From: Segnochrobactrum spirostomi
GTDB lineage: Bacteria > Pseudomonadota > Alphaproteobacteria > Rhizobiales > Segnochrobactraceae
Direction: 5' to 3'
Length of the DNA stretch: 64,000 nt
Assembly: GCF_009600605.1 (NCBI RefSeq)
Contig: NZ_VWNA01000001.1
Location: 3,892,501-3,956,500, forward strand
The notes under the pieces were generated by a model. It made no database searches and was not told the origin of the DNA. It saw only the letters and a program-made list of their open reading frames with translations. Positions 55,401 to 63,914 of this stretch are shown here, piece by piece. The number at the start of each line of letters is the position of its first letter. The stretch's first letter is position 1. Both the position numbers and the translations under genes were made by a program.

Positions 55401-57911
55401 CTTGATGCCGAGGCGCGGGCCCTGCGGGGCGACCGGCAGGGTGATGGTGCGCTCGATCGCGCGGCCGCCGGCCTCGCGGACGCGCAGGATCACGTCGGCG
55501 CTCAGGGGCTGCGTGGTCGGATCGAGGGTCGGCAGCTTGACCGAAACGTCGGCGTGGCCCTTGGCGTCGGTGCGGCCGAGATCGAACAGCGGCCGGCGCA
55601 ACGGTGTGAAGGCGTCGTCGACAAGCCCGAAATGGAAGCCGTCGAAGCCGGCGAGCCCGCCGTCGGCCGGCTTCACCAGGATCTCGCCTTCGATGGCGAG
55701 GTCGCTGCCGGGCGCGCCGTAGAGATAGTTCGCGTCGAGCGACACCGGCACGGCTTGGCCGGGACCGATCGCCTTCGCTTTCGTCGCGAGGTCGAGCGAC
55801 ATGCGCTCAGGGACAAAATCCTCGACAAGGAACGTGACCGAGCCGATCGGATCGGCTTTGGGATCGGAGAAGGCGTTGATGCGCCAGGTGCCGCGCTGGG
55901 CGGTGGAGACGAGGTTGACGTCGAGGCTGCGGCCGCCGAGGCCCTGATCGGGCACCAGGGCGCGCTGATAGACGACGCCGTCCGGCCGCTCGACGACGAA
56001 GGTGAGCGGCACCGCTTGCGGCGCGTGGCTGTCGGCGGTGCGCAGGAGGCCGGTCAGGTGCACGACCTCGCCCGGCCGGTAGACGCCGCGCTCGGTGTAG
56101 AGGAACGCGTCGAGCGGCCCCGGCGCCACGCGGCCCGCGACGCCGCGATCGGTGAGGTCGAAGCTCGGGGCGGTGAGGTCGAGGAAGGCGTAATCGCCGT
56201 CGGCGGTGGAGGCGACGAGGAGGGAGGGCGTCATGCCGCCGGTGCCGCGGCCGAGGCCGGGCGGGAAGGCGGTGTGGCCCATCGCGTCCGTCGTCGCGGT
56301 GCCGAGCACGTCGTCGTTGCGGGCGATGAGGCGAACCTCGGCGCCGGTGACGGCCTTGGCGGTCGCGAGCGAGCGGACGAAGGCATGGATGCCGTCGGCG
56401 CCGGAGAAGCTCGCGAGCCCGAGATCGGACACGATGAACCATTGCGTCGCGCGGGTGCCGCCGGTGTCGGACGGCTGCTCCTCGGGGCGGGCGGCGAGCA
56501 CGTAGACGCCGGGCGCCAGCGTCTTCAGCGCCTCGTCGACGGGGAAGGCGGTCGTCACCTCGGTGTTGAGGACGCGCTTCACGTCCATCTCGCCGGACCA
56601 CACCTTGGCGCCGGTGTCGTTGGCGATCTGATCGACCTGATAGGACTCGAGCTGCGACTTGAACGAGCCGTCGACGATGGTGCGCACCAAGGCGCGGTCG
56701 CCGACACGCATCAGGTCGAGCATGACCTTGTCGGTGTTGACGCTGACGACGGGCACGCCCTTGGCGCCGGTGCGCGGCAGCACATAGGCGCTGCTCGGGA
56801 AGCGCACCGCGGCACGGCGGTCGCGGACATAGATCGTGTAGCTCGCCGGGGCGAGCAGGCTCTCGCCGACCGTCGAGGGCACGCCGGAGCGGATCGTCAC
56901 CTCGTAGCGTTCGCCGTGCTTGAGGCCGTCGACGCAGAGCTCCTGGCCGGTCGCGGAGACCGCCGGATTCTGTTGACCCGCCACCACAACATATTTCGAG
57001 AAGTCCGTGCGCCCCTTGGGCAAATTCTCCGAGAACTGGATGCAGATCCGGGGCGAGGCGGTGTCCGAATCGACCCGGTAATCGAGAATGCGGAAGCCGT
57101 ATTGTTCGCGCAGGCTGTCATAGTGCGCCTGGAGGCTCGGATCGGGGGCGAGGGCGAGGCTCTCCTTCAGGCTGTCGAGCGCGGCCCGCCACAGTGACTG
57201 GGCCTCGAAGGACAGCGAGAGGAGGGCGAGCGCCCGGGCCTGCTCCGCCTTCGTCGTGGCAAGCGTCAGGCCGATATAGGCGGCCGAGGCGGCGTCGCGC
57301 CGCAGCGTATATTGGCGGCTGTAATCGTCCGTCTTCTCGCCGAGCAGAGCCGTGCCGGCATCGAGCCAAGCCGGGGCGCCGCCGCCGACGAGGGCGACCG
57401 CGAGACCGGCCTTGACGGTGCCGGCATCGCGGTTGAGGCGGGCCGCCGCGGCGACCGACGAGCGGAAGCGCGACGCCTCGGTGACGACGTCAGAGGGCAG
57501 GAAATCGAGCGGCGGGAGCGGCAGCGGTGCGGCGGCCGGGGCCGCGGCGGTCGATTGGACCACCCGTCCGGACATCGCGCTCGAGAACGGCTTCGGCGCG
57601 CCGACGTCGGACTTGAGGAAGCACCATTGCGCCTTGGTGTTGTAGGTGTAGGCACGGCAGACCGGATCGCCCAGGCACGCCGCCTCGCAATCCGACAGCG
57701 GGATTTCTCGGAGCACCTGATAATCGAAGCCGGGCAGATCGGTGCCGGGGAGTTGATCGATCTGCCGCGCTCCGGCGGCCGGCGAGGCCGCCCCGGAGGC
57801 GGTTCCGGAGGTCTGGGCGGCGGCGCCGAAGGCAAATCCGGTCGCGAGGGCGAAGGTCAGCGCCGCGGCGGCAAGCCGTCCGCGAAACGCCGAAAAGCGG
57901 GTCTGCGCCAT
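52416..57911 (-). CDS. Bacterial alpha-2-macroglobulin with N-terminal PAN domain
   Basis: An 1,831-residue periplasmic protein. It has a signal peptide (LAAAALTFALATGFAFGAAA), a PAN/apple-like cysteine domain (about residues 45-110; DCEAACLGDPVCRAYTYNTK), a run of MG beta-sandwich domains (TERGVYRPGEVVHLTGLLR for MG2), and the thioester domain with CAEQ (Cys1377, in YPYGCAEQTTSRALPLLYFN), then a C-terminal domain. The CxEQ motif means a reactive thioester can form, as in protease-trapping A2Ms. With PBP1C it is thought to guard the envelope against foreign proteases while the wall is repaired. The start at 57911 gives the signal peptide. Confidence 0.95.
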   Translation of the reverse strand: MAQTRFSAFRGRLAAAALTFALATGFAFGAAAQTSGTASGAASPAAGARQIDQLPGTDLPGFDYQVLREIPLSDCEAACLGDPVCRAYTYNTKAQWCFLKSDVGAPKPFSSAMSGRVVQSTAAAPAAAPLPLPPLDFLPSDVVTEASRFRSSVAAAARLNRDAGTVKAGLAVALVGGGAPAWLDAGTALLGEKTDDYSRQYTLRRDAASAAYIGLTLATTKAEQARALALLSLSFEAQSLWRAALDSLKESLALAPDPSLQAHYDSLREQYGFRILDYRVDSDTASPRICIQFSENLPKGRTDFSKYVVVAGQQNPAVSATGQELCVDGLKHGERYEVTIRSGVPSTVGESLLAPASYTIYVRDRRAAVRFPSSAYVLPRTGAKGVPVVSVNTDKVMLDLMRVGDRALVRTIVDGSFKSQLESYQVDQIANDTGAKVWSGEMDVKRVLNTEVTTAFPVDEALKTLAPGVYVLAARPEEQPSDTGGTRATQWFIVSDLGLASFSGADGIHAFVRSLATAKAVTGAEVRLIARNDDVLGTATTDAMGHTAFPPGLGRGTGGMTPSLLVASTADGDYAFLDLTAPSFDLTDRGVAGRVAPGPLDAFLYTERGVYRPGEVVHLTGLLRTADSHAPQAVPLTFVVERPDGVVYQRALVPDQGLGGRSLDVNLVSTAQRGTWRINAFSDPKADPIGSVTFLVEDFVPERMSLDLATKAKAIGPGQAVPVSLDANYLYGAPGSDLAIEGEILVKPADGGLAGFDGFHFGLVDDAFTPLRRPLFDLGRTDAKGHADVSVKLPTLDPTTQPLSADVILRVREAGGRAIERTITLPVAPQGPRLGIKPLFAGGQVGQGATAGFEIVAVAPDGSRTALPGAAWQLVKLDREYQWYNRDGRWDYFTTTSTERVASGTLDVAADGTVQVEAPVTWGNYRLEITAPGNDNASASYEFSAGWIAVGASADTPDVLEVGLDKTGYRPGDTATLHLKPQFAGTALVAVVADKLLHLETVEVPADGTDVKLTVGPDWTPGAYVVATLYRPMDVKAGRMPARAIGLDWLATDKALGSLGVTLAAPAEMRPRETLKVPVTLTGLDPGEEAYVTVAAVDVGILNLTRYEPPDPTTWFLGQRRLGAAIRDLYGSLIDSLSATRGTIRTGGDQAAPFASSTVATQELVARYSGLLKVGPDGKATAEFAIPAFNGTVKVMAVAWSKAKVGQASADVIVRDPVVVTGSLPRVMAPGDESRLRLDFDNVSGPAGDYAVAIKSDGPVSAGTVAPSVTLAEHAKATLEVPLATAGIGTATLSLTVTAPNGEHYDQTFRLNVRPAAPPSSSRTLSALSPGESLQIGADQLEGLVPDGARLSLSVSAGFGIDVPGLLADLDRYPYGCAEQTTSRALPLLYFNSVAASIGFGTDDAIHKRVQTAIERLLQFQSASGSFGLWGPNDANDMWLDAYITDFLTRARAKGYQVPDQAFSQALDRLQNDLSYNSNFEAGGGGAVAYTLYVLARNGRASIGDLRYFADDKLASFGTGLAQAQIAAGLAFYGDEARSKAAFETAAETLAKGGADNLASFSDYGTPVRDAAAALTLVAEAGNDQKALAQISNLLQSELGETDYASTQEAAWMLLAANALSGHDAGLKLAVDGAPQKGAVFRRVGLADLTRQPITVTNDGKNPVAVTVTAEGVPLEPEPADSNDITLTRDYYHLDGTPFTGDHVGQNERLIAVLTIKADAADAAPNLIVADLLPGGFEIENPDLVTSADLSAFPWLSNDVQPAHTEFRDDRFVAAFGPGTDLSQGVTVAYMVRAVSPGRFAWPAALAEDMYALGTFARTAPGTLTVTAAKP

Positions 57912-57976
57912 ATTTCGTCTCCCCGGCGAGGCCGTTCCGGGCGGTGGGCCCGGTCGCGGGGGAGCATAGCAAGACT

Positions 57977-58939
57977 TCATGTCAGACGAAATTTCAGTCG
58001 CGCGAAGAAGGCGATGGCGCGGCCGAGGAGTCCCTTGACGGCGGGCTTGGCCGGCGGGTCGGCGCGATCGAGGAAGGCGGCGATGCGGGTCTGGGCGATG
58101 CGGTCCCAGAGCAGCGGCGCATGGCCTTCGTCGGGGATCGTGAGGAGATCGAGGTCGGGACGACGGCGCTGCATCTCGGCCACCGTCGCCCCGCTCAGGA
58201 TATCCGACAGGCCGCCGTGCACGACCATCACCGGCACCGCGGCGAGGGCGTCGAAGGCGGGCCAGGCGGTCGGCAGGGGAATGCGCGGATCGAAGGTGCG
58301 GAAGGCGACTTCGAGGGCCGGGTCGTAATCGATCGCCGGCGCGCCGTTCTCCTCGCGGTAGACCTGCCGGGCGAAGCGGCCCCAGCCGGTCGCGTCGAGG
58401 GAGGGGAATTGCGAGCCCTGCTCGGCCTTGAAGCGGGTCACGGTGTCCGCCCATGAGGCCGGTACGGGCTTGCCGATATAGGAGGCGATGCGGGCGAGGC
58501 CGGCGCTCTCGATCACAGGGCCGATGTCGTTGAACACCGCGCCGCCGATCAGGTTCGGATGGGTCATCGCGAGCACGAACATGACGAGCCCGCCGCGCGA
58601 CGTGCCGATGAAGAGCGCCCGGGGAATATCGAGGGCGGCGAGCGCCTGCACCACGTCGTCGGCCTCGGTGCCGGGATTGTAGGTCGCGACCGCCGCGTAG
58701 GCCGACCGGCCGCGCCCGCGCAGATCGAGCGCGATGACGCGGCGGGTGCGTGCGAGATGCTCCGCGAGCGGGGCGAAATCCTTGGAATTGCGCGTCATGC
58801 CGGGGAGGCAGACGACCGGTAGCCCCGGCGCTGCCGGATCGCCCCAGGCCCGGCCGAACAGCGTGAGCCCGTCGCGGCTGCGATAGGTGAACTCGGACTG
58901 CGGAACCTTGCCGCCCGTCTCCGAACCGTAGGTCGCCAT
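57977..58939 (-). CDS. Alpha/beta hydrolase
   Basis: A 320-residue alpha/beta-hydrolase fold protein. The nucleophile Ser is in GTSRGGLVMFV, the oxyanion-side loop is VVCLPGMTRNSKDF, and the catalytic His is in IPDEGHAPLLW. DLRGRGRSAY is typical of esterase/haloperoxidase-like members. GGAG precedes the ATG at 58939. No signal peptide. It lies between A2M (same strand, 65 bases away) and the AraC gene. Substrate unknown. Confidence 0.9.
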   Translation of the reverse strand: MATYGSETGGKVPQSEFTYRSRDGLTLFGRAWGDPAAPGLPVVCLPGMTRNSKDFAPLAEHLARTRRVIALDLRGRGRSAYAAVATYNPGTEADDVVQALAALDIPRALFIGTSRGGLVMFVLAMTHPNLIGGAVFNDIGPVIESAGLARIASYIGKPVPASWADTVTRFKAEQGSQFPSLDATGWGRFARQVYREENGAPAIDYDPALEVAFRTFDPRIPLPTAWPAFDALAAVPVMVVHGGLSDILSGATVAEMQRRRPDLDLLTIPDEGHAPLLWDRIAQTRIAAFLDRADPPAKPAVKGLLGRAIAFFARLKFRLT

Positions 58940-59015
58940 GCTGTTCTCCTCGCCCCGCCGGCCGAAGGTTAGCGCATCTTCGTGTCGCCGCGATGCCGCC
59001 GATCGGCCGCCGCGG

Positions 59016-60002
59016 CTATCCGTCTCGGCGCGACCAGGCACGGCGGGCCCGCCAGAACACGGTGCTGTCGGCATAGCCGAGGCTTTCGGCGATCTTCGAC
59101 ATCGGCGTTTCCGCCGCCGCGAGGTGGTGGGCGGCAAGCGCCCGGCGGTGTTCGCGCAGCATGTCCCGCAAGGAAAGGCCGGCCTCGCTCAAGCGGCGCT
59201 GGAGGGTGCGCGGCGACAGGCCGAGCTCGGCCGCGACGGCCGCGATCGTCACCGGCTTGTGGCCGAGATAGATGCCGATCAGCGACTGCACCTTCTCCTT
59301 GAGGCCCGGCGCCTCGTCGGCCTCGTCGGCGAGATCGGCGAGGTGGCGTTCGAGGATCGCGACGAGATCGCGGTCCTCCGTCCGATGGACGCGGGCGGCA
59401 TCGGCGGCGGCGATGACGATGGCGTTGCTCGGCTGGTCGAAGCGGACCGGCGCGCGGAACAGGCGGCGCAAAAGCTCGGGATCGCGCGGGGCGGGATGCT
59501 CGAGATGGATCTCGAGCGGCCGCCAGGACGGGCCGAAGCACGAGCGCAGAAGCTGGCAGGAGGTCGACAGGGTGAACTCGCTGTCCTGCCGGCGCGGCCA
59601 CATCGCCGGATCGACGAGGCGATAGCTCCACAGCACCCGGTCGTCCTCGTCGACGAGCCCGCTGCCGGTCGCGCCCTGGAGCACGCTGACATAGCGGGAG
59701 AGCCGGGTGAAGGCGACGCGGATCGTCGGCGACAGGGAGAAAAGCATGCCGATGGGCCCGAGATCGCCCGGCCGGAGCGCCGCCCCGAGGCGGGCGCCGA
59801 GAAAGGGATCGCCCGCCTCGACGGCGGCCTGTTCGAACAGCGCGATGTAGCGCGCCATCGGCACCAGGGCATAGGGGTCGCCGAGCTGCGAGCGCAGGAT
59901 GCCGTGGGCGGCGAGCAGCATGTCGCCCGTGCCGTTGACGCTGTCGAGGCGGGCGACGATCGGCGTCAGCACCGAGGCGCGGATCGAGGGGATGGCGGGC
60001 AT
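59016..60002 (-). CDS. AraC family regulator with arabinose-binding-type N-terminal domain (OruR/ArgR-like)
   Basis: A 328-residue regulator. The N-terminal ligand region (residues about 15-200) is of the type found in OruR-like activators, and the C-terminal HTH pair is ITIAAVAAELGLSPRTLQRR, then SKIAESLGYADSTVFWRARR. The C-terminus ends unusually soon after the second HTH (WSRRDG). The start at 60002 is chosen from the family start (MPAIPSIRASVL) and to leave room for the divergent promoters; longer in-frame starts exist to 60104. It is divergent from the permease and amine oxidase unit and is the likely activator of it. Confidence 0.88.
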   Translation of the reverse strand: MPAIPSIRASVLTPIVARLDSVNGTGDMLLAAHGILRSQLGDPYALVPMARYIALFEQAAVEAGDPFLGARLGAALRPGDLGPIGMLFSLSPTIRVAFTRLSRYVSVLQGATGSGLVDEDDRVLWSYRLVDPAMWPRRQDSEFTLSTSCQLLRSCFGPSWRPLEIHLEHPAPRDPELLRRLFRAPVRFDQPSNAIVIAAADAARVHRTEDRDLVAILERHLADLADEADEAPGLKEKVQSLIGIYLGHKPVTIAAVAAELGLSPRTLQRRLSEAGLSLRDMLREHRRALAAHHLAAAETPMSKIAESLGYADSTVFWRARRAWSRRDG

Positions 60003-60157
60003 TCGCCTGCTTATATTCGGGGCAGATTGCATGCCTGCTGCCTTTGTTGGCATCGGTGGCGCGAATGATCGATTCATTGGCGCTCCCTGCAATTCAGAGG
60101 CCAAAGTGTCGCAGATAGGAAAAGTGATGTGTTAGGCGCGATCCAAAGGGGTCCCCG

Positions 60158-61636
60158 ATGTCGTCACTCGAGTCCGTATCGCTCACCGAGGCCTTGCCGG
60201 CGGCCGGTTCCGGCGGTCCTGCGAAAACTTCGCTCGCTAAGAACTCGGTGGGCCTCGCCCACATCGTGTTCTTCGTCGTCGCGGCGGCCGCGCCGCTGAC
60301 GGCGGTGGTCGGCGCCTCGCCGGCGGCCTTCGCCTTCGGCAACGGCGGCGGCGTGCCGGGGGCCTTCGTGCTCGCCGGCGTGCTCTACCTGATCTTCTCG
60401 GTCGGGTTCACCGCCATGAGCCGCCATGTCGGCGGGGCGGGGGCGTTCTACACCTACATCGCCCAAGGCATCGGCAAGCCCGTCGGGGTCGGCGGCGCGA
60501 TGATGGCGCTCGTCACCTACAGCGCGGTGCAGATCGCGGTTTATGCGCTGTTCGGGGTGTTCGTCTCCGCCGCGCTCGGACCCTTCGGCCTCGCACTGCC
60601 CTGGTGGGCGTGGGCCTTCGTGGCGCTCGTCGTCGTCCACCTGTGCGGCCAGCGCAACATCGCCTTCAGCGGCACCATCCTCGGCGTCTGCATGGTGGCG
60701 GAGATCGCCATCCTGCTGCTGCTCGATCTCGGCATTCTCTTGAAGGGCGGCGGCCCGCAGGGCCTCGGCTTCACGTCGTTCTCGCCCGCGACGGTGTTCT
60801 CGCCGGGCCTCGGCGTCGCGCTCGTCTTCGTCGTCGGCTCATATATCGGCTTCGAGGCGACGGCGATCTTCGGCGAGGAGGCGGAGAAGCCGGAGAAGAC
60901 GATCCCCCGCGCGACCTATCTCGCGGTGCTGCTGATCACCGTTTTCTACGCCTTCTCGACCTGGGCGGCGGTGCAGTTCTACGGGCCGGCGAAGGTGCAG
61001 GAGATCGCCGCGGGCGGCCTCGACACCTTCTATTTCAAGGCCGCTGGCGCGGTGCTCGGCGGCTGGTCGGTCGAGGTGATGAACGTGCTCCTCATCACCA
61101 GCCTGTTCGCCTGCATCCTGTCCTTCCACAACACGCTGAACCGCTACTTCTTCGCCCTCGGCCGCGAGGGGCTGGCGCTGAGCTCGCTCGGCAAGGTGCA
61201 CGAGAAGCACGGCTCGCCGCACATCGCCGGGCTCGTCCAGAGCGGCATCGCGGCATTGGTGCTGGCGCTGTTCGCCCTGTCCGGCACAGACCCTTACGCC
61301 GTCGTGTTCTCCTGGATGTCGGCGCTCGCGGTGATCGGCATCCTGGCGGTCCAGGCACTGGTCTCGGTCGCGGTGATCCTGTTCTTCCGCAAGACGCCGT
61401 CGCGGCACGGCATTTGGACGACGCTGATCGCGCCGGGGCTTTCCTTCGTCGGCCTCGTCGGTGCTCTCGGCCTCGTCATTTCGAACCTCACGATGCTCGC
61501 CGGCAGCGAGAGCCCGATCGTCAAGGCGTTCCCCGTCGCGATCGTGCTCGTCTGCCTCGCCGGCATCGTCTTCGCCCTCACCATCAAGAAGCGCCGCCCG
61601 GATCTCTACGCCGCGCTCGGGACGGTGTTCGAATGA
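60158..61636 (+). CDS. APC-superfamily amino acid/amine permease
   Basis: A 492-residue polytopic transporter with about twelve hydrophobic segments. The APC signature regions are visible: VGLAHIVFFVVAAAAPLTAV, a Gly-rich first helix, SRHVGGAGAFYTYIAQGIGK, and FEATAIFGEEAEKPEKTIPR between helices 6 and 7. It likely imports an amino acid or amine by proton symport or exchange. It overlaps the next small ORF by four bases, and a topaquinone amine oxidase lies beyond it, so an amine is the favoured substrate. Divergent from an AraC regulator. Confidence 0.93.
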   Translation: MSSLESVSLTEALPAAGSGGPAKTSLAKNSVGLAHIVFFVVAAAAPLTAVVGASPAAFAFGNGGGVPGAFVLAGVLYLIFSVGFTAMSRHVGGAGAFYTYIAQGIGKPVGVGGAMMALVTYSAVQIAVYALFGVFVSAALGPFGLALPWWAWAFVALVVVHLCGQRNIAFSGTILGVCMVAEIAILLLLDLGILLKGGGPQGLGFTSFSPATVFSPGLGVALVFVVGSYIGFEATAIFGEEAEKPEKTIPRATYLAVLLITVFYAFSTWAAVQFYGPAKVQEIAAGGLDTFYFKAAGAVLGGWSVEVMNVLLITSLFACILSFHNTLNRYFFALGREGLALSSLGKVHEKHGSPHIAGLVQSGIAALVLALFALSGTDPYAVVFSWMSALAVIGILAVQALVSVAVILFFRKTPSRHGIWTTLIAPGLSFVGLVGALGLVISNLTMLAGSESPIVKAFPVAIVLVCLAGIVFALTIKKRRPDLYAALGTVFE

Positions 61637-61827
61637 GCGCGCTCGCCTCTCTCGGCCCCGCCGACCGCCGCGTCGCCAAAGCGATCCCGGTCCTCCTTGG
61701 CCTCACGCTCCTGATCGCCGCCGCGCAGGCGCACCTCCTCTGTTCGGTGTTCTGCATCCACCACGCGCTCGGCACCGAGGGGTCGATGGTGAGCGGCCCG
61801 ATCTGCGGCCGCGCCCCGGCGCCCTGA
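61633..61827 (+). CDS. Small single-span membrane protein between permease and amine oxidase
   Basis: A 64-residue ORF whose ATG overlaps the permease stop (ATGA) and which ends 35 bases before the amine oxidase. It has a short positively charged N-terminus, one hydrophobic helix (AIPVLLGLTLLIAAAQAHLL), then a CSVFCIHH cluster and a further Cys near the end. The overlap and intergenic economy support it being translated. The cysteine/histidine cluster beside a copper enzyme could mean metal handling, but there is no recognised family. Confidence 0.6.
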   Translation: MSALASLGPADRRVAKAIPVLLGLTLLIAAAQAHLLCSVFCIHHALGTEGSMVSGPICGRAPAP

Positions 61828-61862
61828 CGAGCCCGCCCGATGCTTCCCGCGACGCGGCGCCG

Positions 61863-63893
61863 ATGTCGCCCGCGTCGCTCCCCCATCGCCCATTCGAGAG
61901 CCTCGCCGTGGACGCGAAAGTCACCTTCACCCATCCGCTCGATCCGCTCAGCCTGAACGAGATCGCCGCCGCCGTCGCCATCCTCCGGGCCGAGAAGGCG
62001 CTCGGCGAGACCTGGCGCTTCCCCATCATCCGCCTCGAAGAGCCGGCCAAGGCCGCGCTCGCCGCCCACCGCGACGGCGCCGCGCTGCCCCGTCTCGCCT
62101 TCCTGCTCGCCATCGACATCACCGACGGGACGACCTTCGAGGCGCTCGTCGATCTCACCGCGGCGCGGGTCGCCACGTTCGAGCGGCTGCCGCTCGAGGA
62201 CGCGCCTTACGGTCAGCCGCCGGTGATGATCGAGGAGATGATGCGCTGCGAGGAGATCGTGAAGGCCGATCCGCGCTGGCGCGCCGCGGTGATGAAGCGC
62301 GGCCTGACCGAGGCGGACATCCCGCTCGTTCAGGTCGATCCGTTCTCGTCCGGCTATTTCGGGCGGCCCTTCGAGAAGGGCAAGCGCATCGTCCGCGCCG
62401 TGTCCTATTGGCGCGGCGACATCCGCGACAACGGCTATGCCCACCCGATCGAGGGCGTCGTCGCGGTCGTCGATCTCATCGCCAACGCGGTGGTCGATCT
62501 CGTCGACGAAGACAAGATCGTGCCGGTCCCGAAGAAGCAGCGCAATTATGGGCGCGAGGCCTTCCCGGAGACGCGCAAGGACCTCAAGCCCCTCCATATC
62601 GTCCAGCCGGAGGGGCCGAGCTTCACCGTCGAGGGCTGGAAGGTGACGTGGCAGAACTGGAGCTTCCGCGTCGGCTTCACGCCGCGCGAAGGGCTGGTGC
62701 TGCACGAGCTCGCGATCCGCGACGGCGGCCGGCTGCGGCCGGTGATCTTCCGGGCGAGCGTCACCGAGATGGTGGTGCCCTATGCCGATCCGACCGCCAA
62801 CCATTATTGGAAGAGCGCGTTCGACGCCGGCGAATACGGCCTCGGCCGCCTCGCCAACTGCCTCGAGCTCGGCTGCGATTGCCTCGGCCACATCCATTAT
62901 TTCGACGTGCCGGCGGCGGACGATCTCGGCCAGCCCTTCGTCATGAAGAACGCCATCTGCATGCACGAGGAAGATTACGGCATCCTCTGGAAGCATTACG
63001 AGTTCCGCAACGAGATCTACGAGGTGCGGCGCTCGCGCCGTCTCGTCATCTCGTTCTTCGCGACGGTCGGGAACTACGATTACGGCTTCTATTGGTACCT
63101 CTATCAGGACGGCACGATCCAGCTCGAGGCCAAGCTCACCGGCATCATCCAGACCGCGGCGGTGGCGCCGGGTGAGACCTATCCGTGGGGCGGCATGGTC
63201 GACGACAATCTCGGCGGCCCGACCCACCAGCATTTCTTCAACGCGCGCCTGCACATGGATGTCGACGGCGGCGGCAACACGGTGACCGAGCACGAGTTCG
63301 TGCCGCGACCCTGGGGCGACGACAACCCGTACGGCAACGTCTTCGACACCCGGACCCGCGTTCTCAAGCGTGAGCTCGACGCTCCGGCGATCGCCAACGG
63401 CGAGACCGGCCGCTACTGGAAGGTTTCGAACCCGAACGTCGCCAACAGCGTCGGCAAGGCGCCGGGCTATAAGATGGTGGTGACCCCGTCGCCGCTGATG
63501 CTCGCCCAGGAGGGTTCCACCGTGCGCGCCCGCGGCGGCTTCGCGACCCGGCACATCTGGGTCACGCCGTTCGACGCCAAGGAGAAATATGCGAGCGGCG
63601 ATTATCCGAACGTCAACGCCGGCGGCGGTGGTTTGCCGGCTTATGTCGCGCAGAACAGGCCGATCGAGAACGCCGACGTCGTGCTGTGGCATTCGTTCGG
63701 CCACACCCACGTCTGCAAGCCGGAGGATTTCCCGATCATGCCGGTCGAATATGCGGGCTTCATGCTGAAGCCGAACGGCTTCTTCGCCTCCAACATCGCC
63801 ATGGACATTCCCCCGGAGAAGAACGCCCACAGCCGGGACAACCGCGACGAGGCGCCGGCGTGCGGCAGTGGCGGCTCGTCCTGCTGCCACTGA
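61863..63893 (+). CDS. Copper/topaquinone-containing primary amine oxidase
   Basis: A 676-residue enzyme oxidising primary amines to aldehydes with release of ammonia and H2O2. The topaquinone precursor is Tyr405 in VGNYDYGF, the catalytic base Asp321 in FDAGEYGLG, and the copper ligands are His455 and His457 (THQHFF) and a His in LWHSFGHTHV (near 610). No signal peptide is evident, so it is cytoplasmic like the Arthrobacter enzymes rather than periplasmic like E. coli TynA. The C-terminal tail CGSGGSSCCH is Cys-rich. The ATG at 61863 is chosen as the first after the small ORF. Likely one operon with the permease. Confidence 0.95.
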   Translation: MSPASLPHRPFESLAVDAKVTFTHPLDPLSLNEIAAAVAILRAEKALGETWRFPIIRLEEPAKAALAAHRDGAALPRLAFLLAIDITDGTTFEALVDLTAARVATFERLPLEDAPYGQPPVMIEEMMRCEEIVKADPRWRAAVMKRGLTEADIPLVQVDPFSSGYFGRPFEKGKRIVRAVSYWRGDIRDNGYAHPIEGVVAVVDLIANAVVDLVDEDKIVPVPKKQRNYGREAFPETRKDLKPLHIVQPEGPSFTVEGWKVTWQNWSFRVGFTPREGLVLHELAIRDGGRLRPVIFRASVTEMVVPYADPTANHYWKSAFDAGEYGLGRLANCLELGCDCLGHIHYFDVPAADDLGQPFVMKNAICMHEEDYGILWKHYEFRNEIYEVRRSRRLVISFFATVGNYDYGFYWYLYQDGTIQLEAKLTGIIQTAAVAPGETYPWGGMVDDNLGGPTHQHFFNARLHMDVDGGGNTVTEHEFVPRPWGDDNPYGNVFDTRTRVLKRELDAPAIANGETGRYWKVSNPNVANSVGKAPGYKMVVTPSPLMLAQEGSTVRARGGFATRHIWVTPFDAKEKYASGDYPNVNAGGGGLPAYVAQNRPIENADVVLWHSFGHTHVCKPEDFPIMPVEYAGFMLKPNGFFASNIAMDIPPEKNAHSRDNRDEAPACGSGGSSCCH

Positions 63894-63914
63894 ACGTGCG
63901 GCATGGCCGCCGCC

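Noticed and set aside
52620-57197. A 1,525-codon plus-strand open frame opposite the alpha-2-macroglobulin gene
   Set aside because: The minus strand carries unmistakable A2M domains; the opposite frame is Arg/Gly/Val-rich antisense.
59016-59090. Short AraC C-terminus as another frameshift
   Set aside because: Reading the other frames gives no better HTH end; the protein simply stops soon after the second recognition helix.
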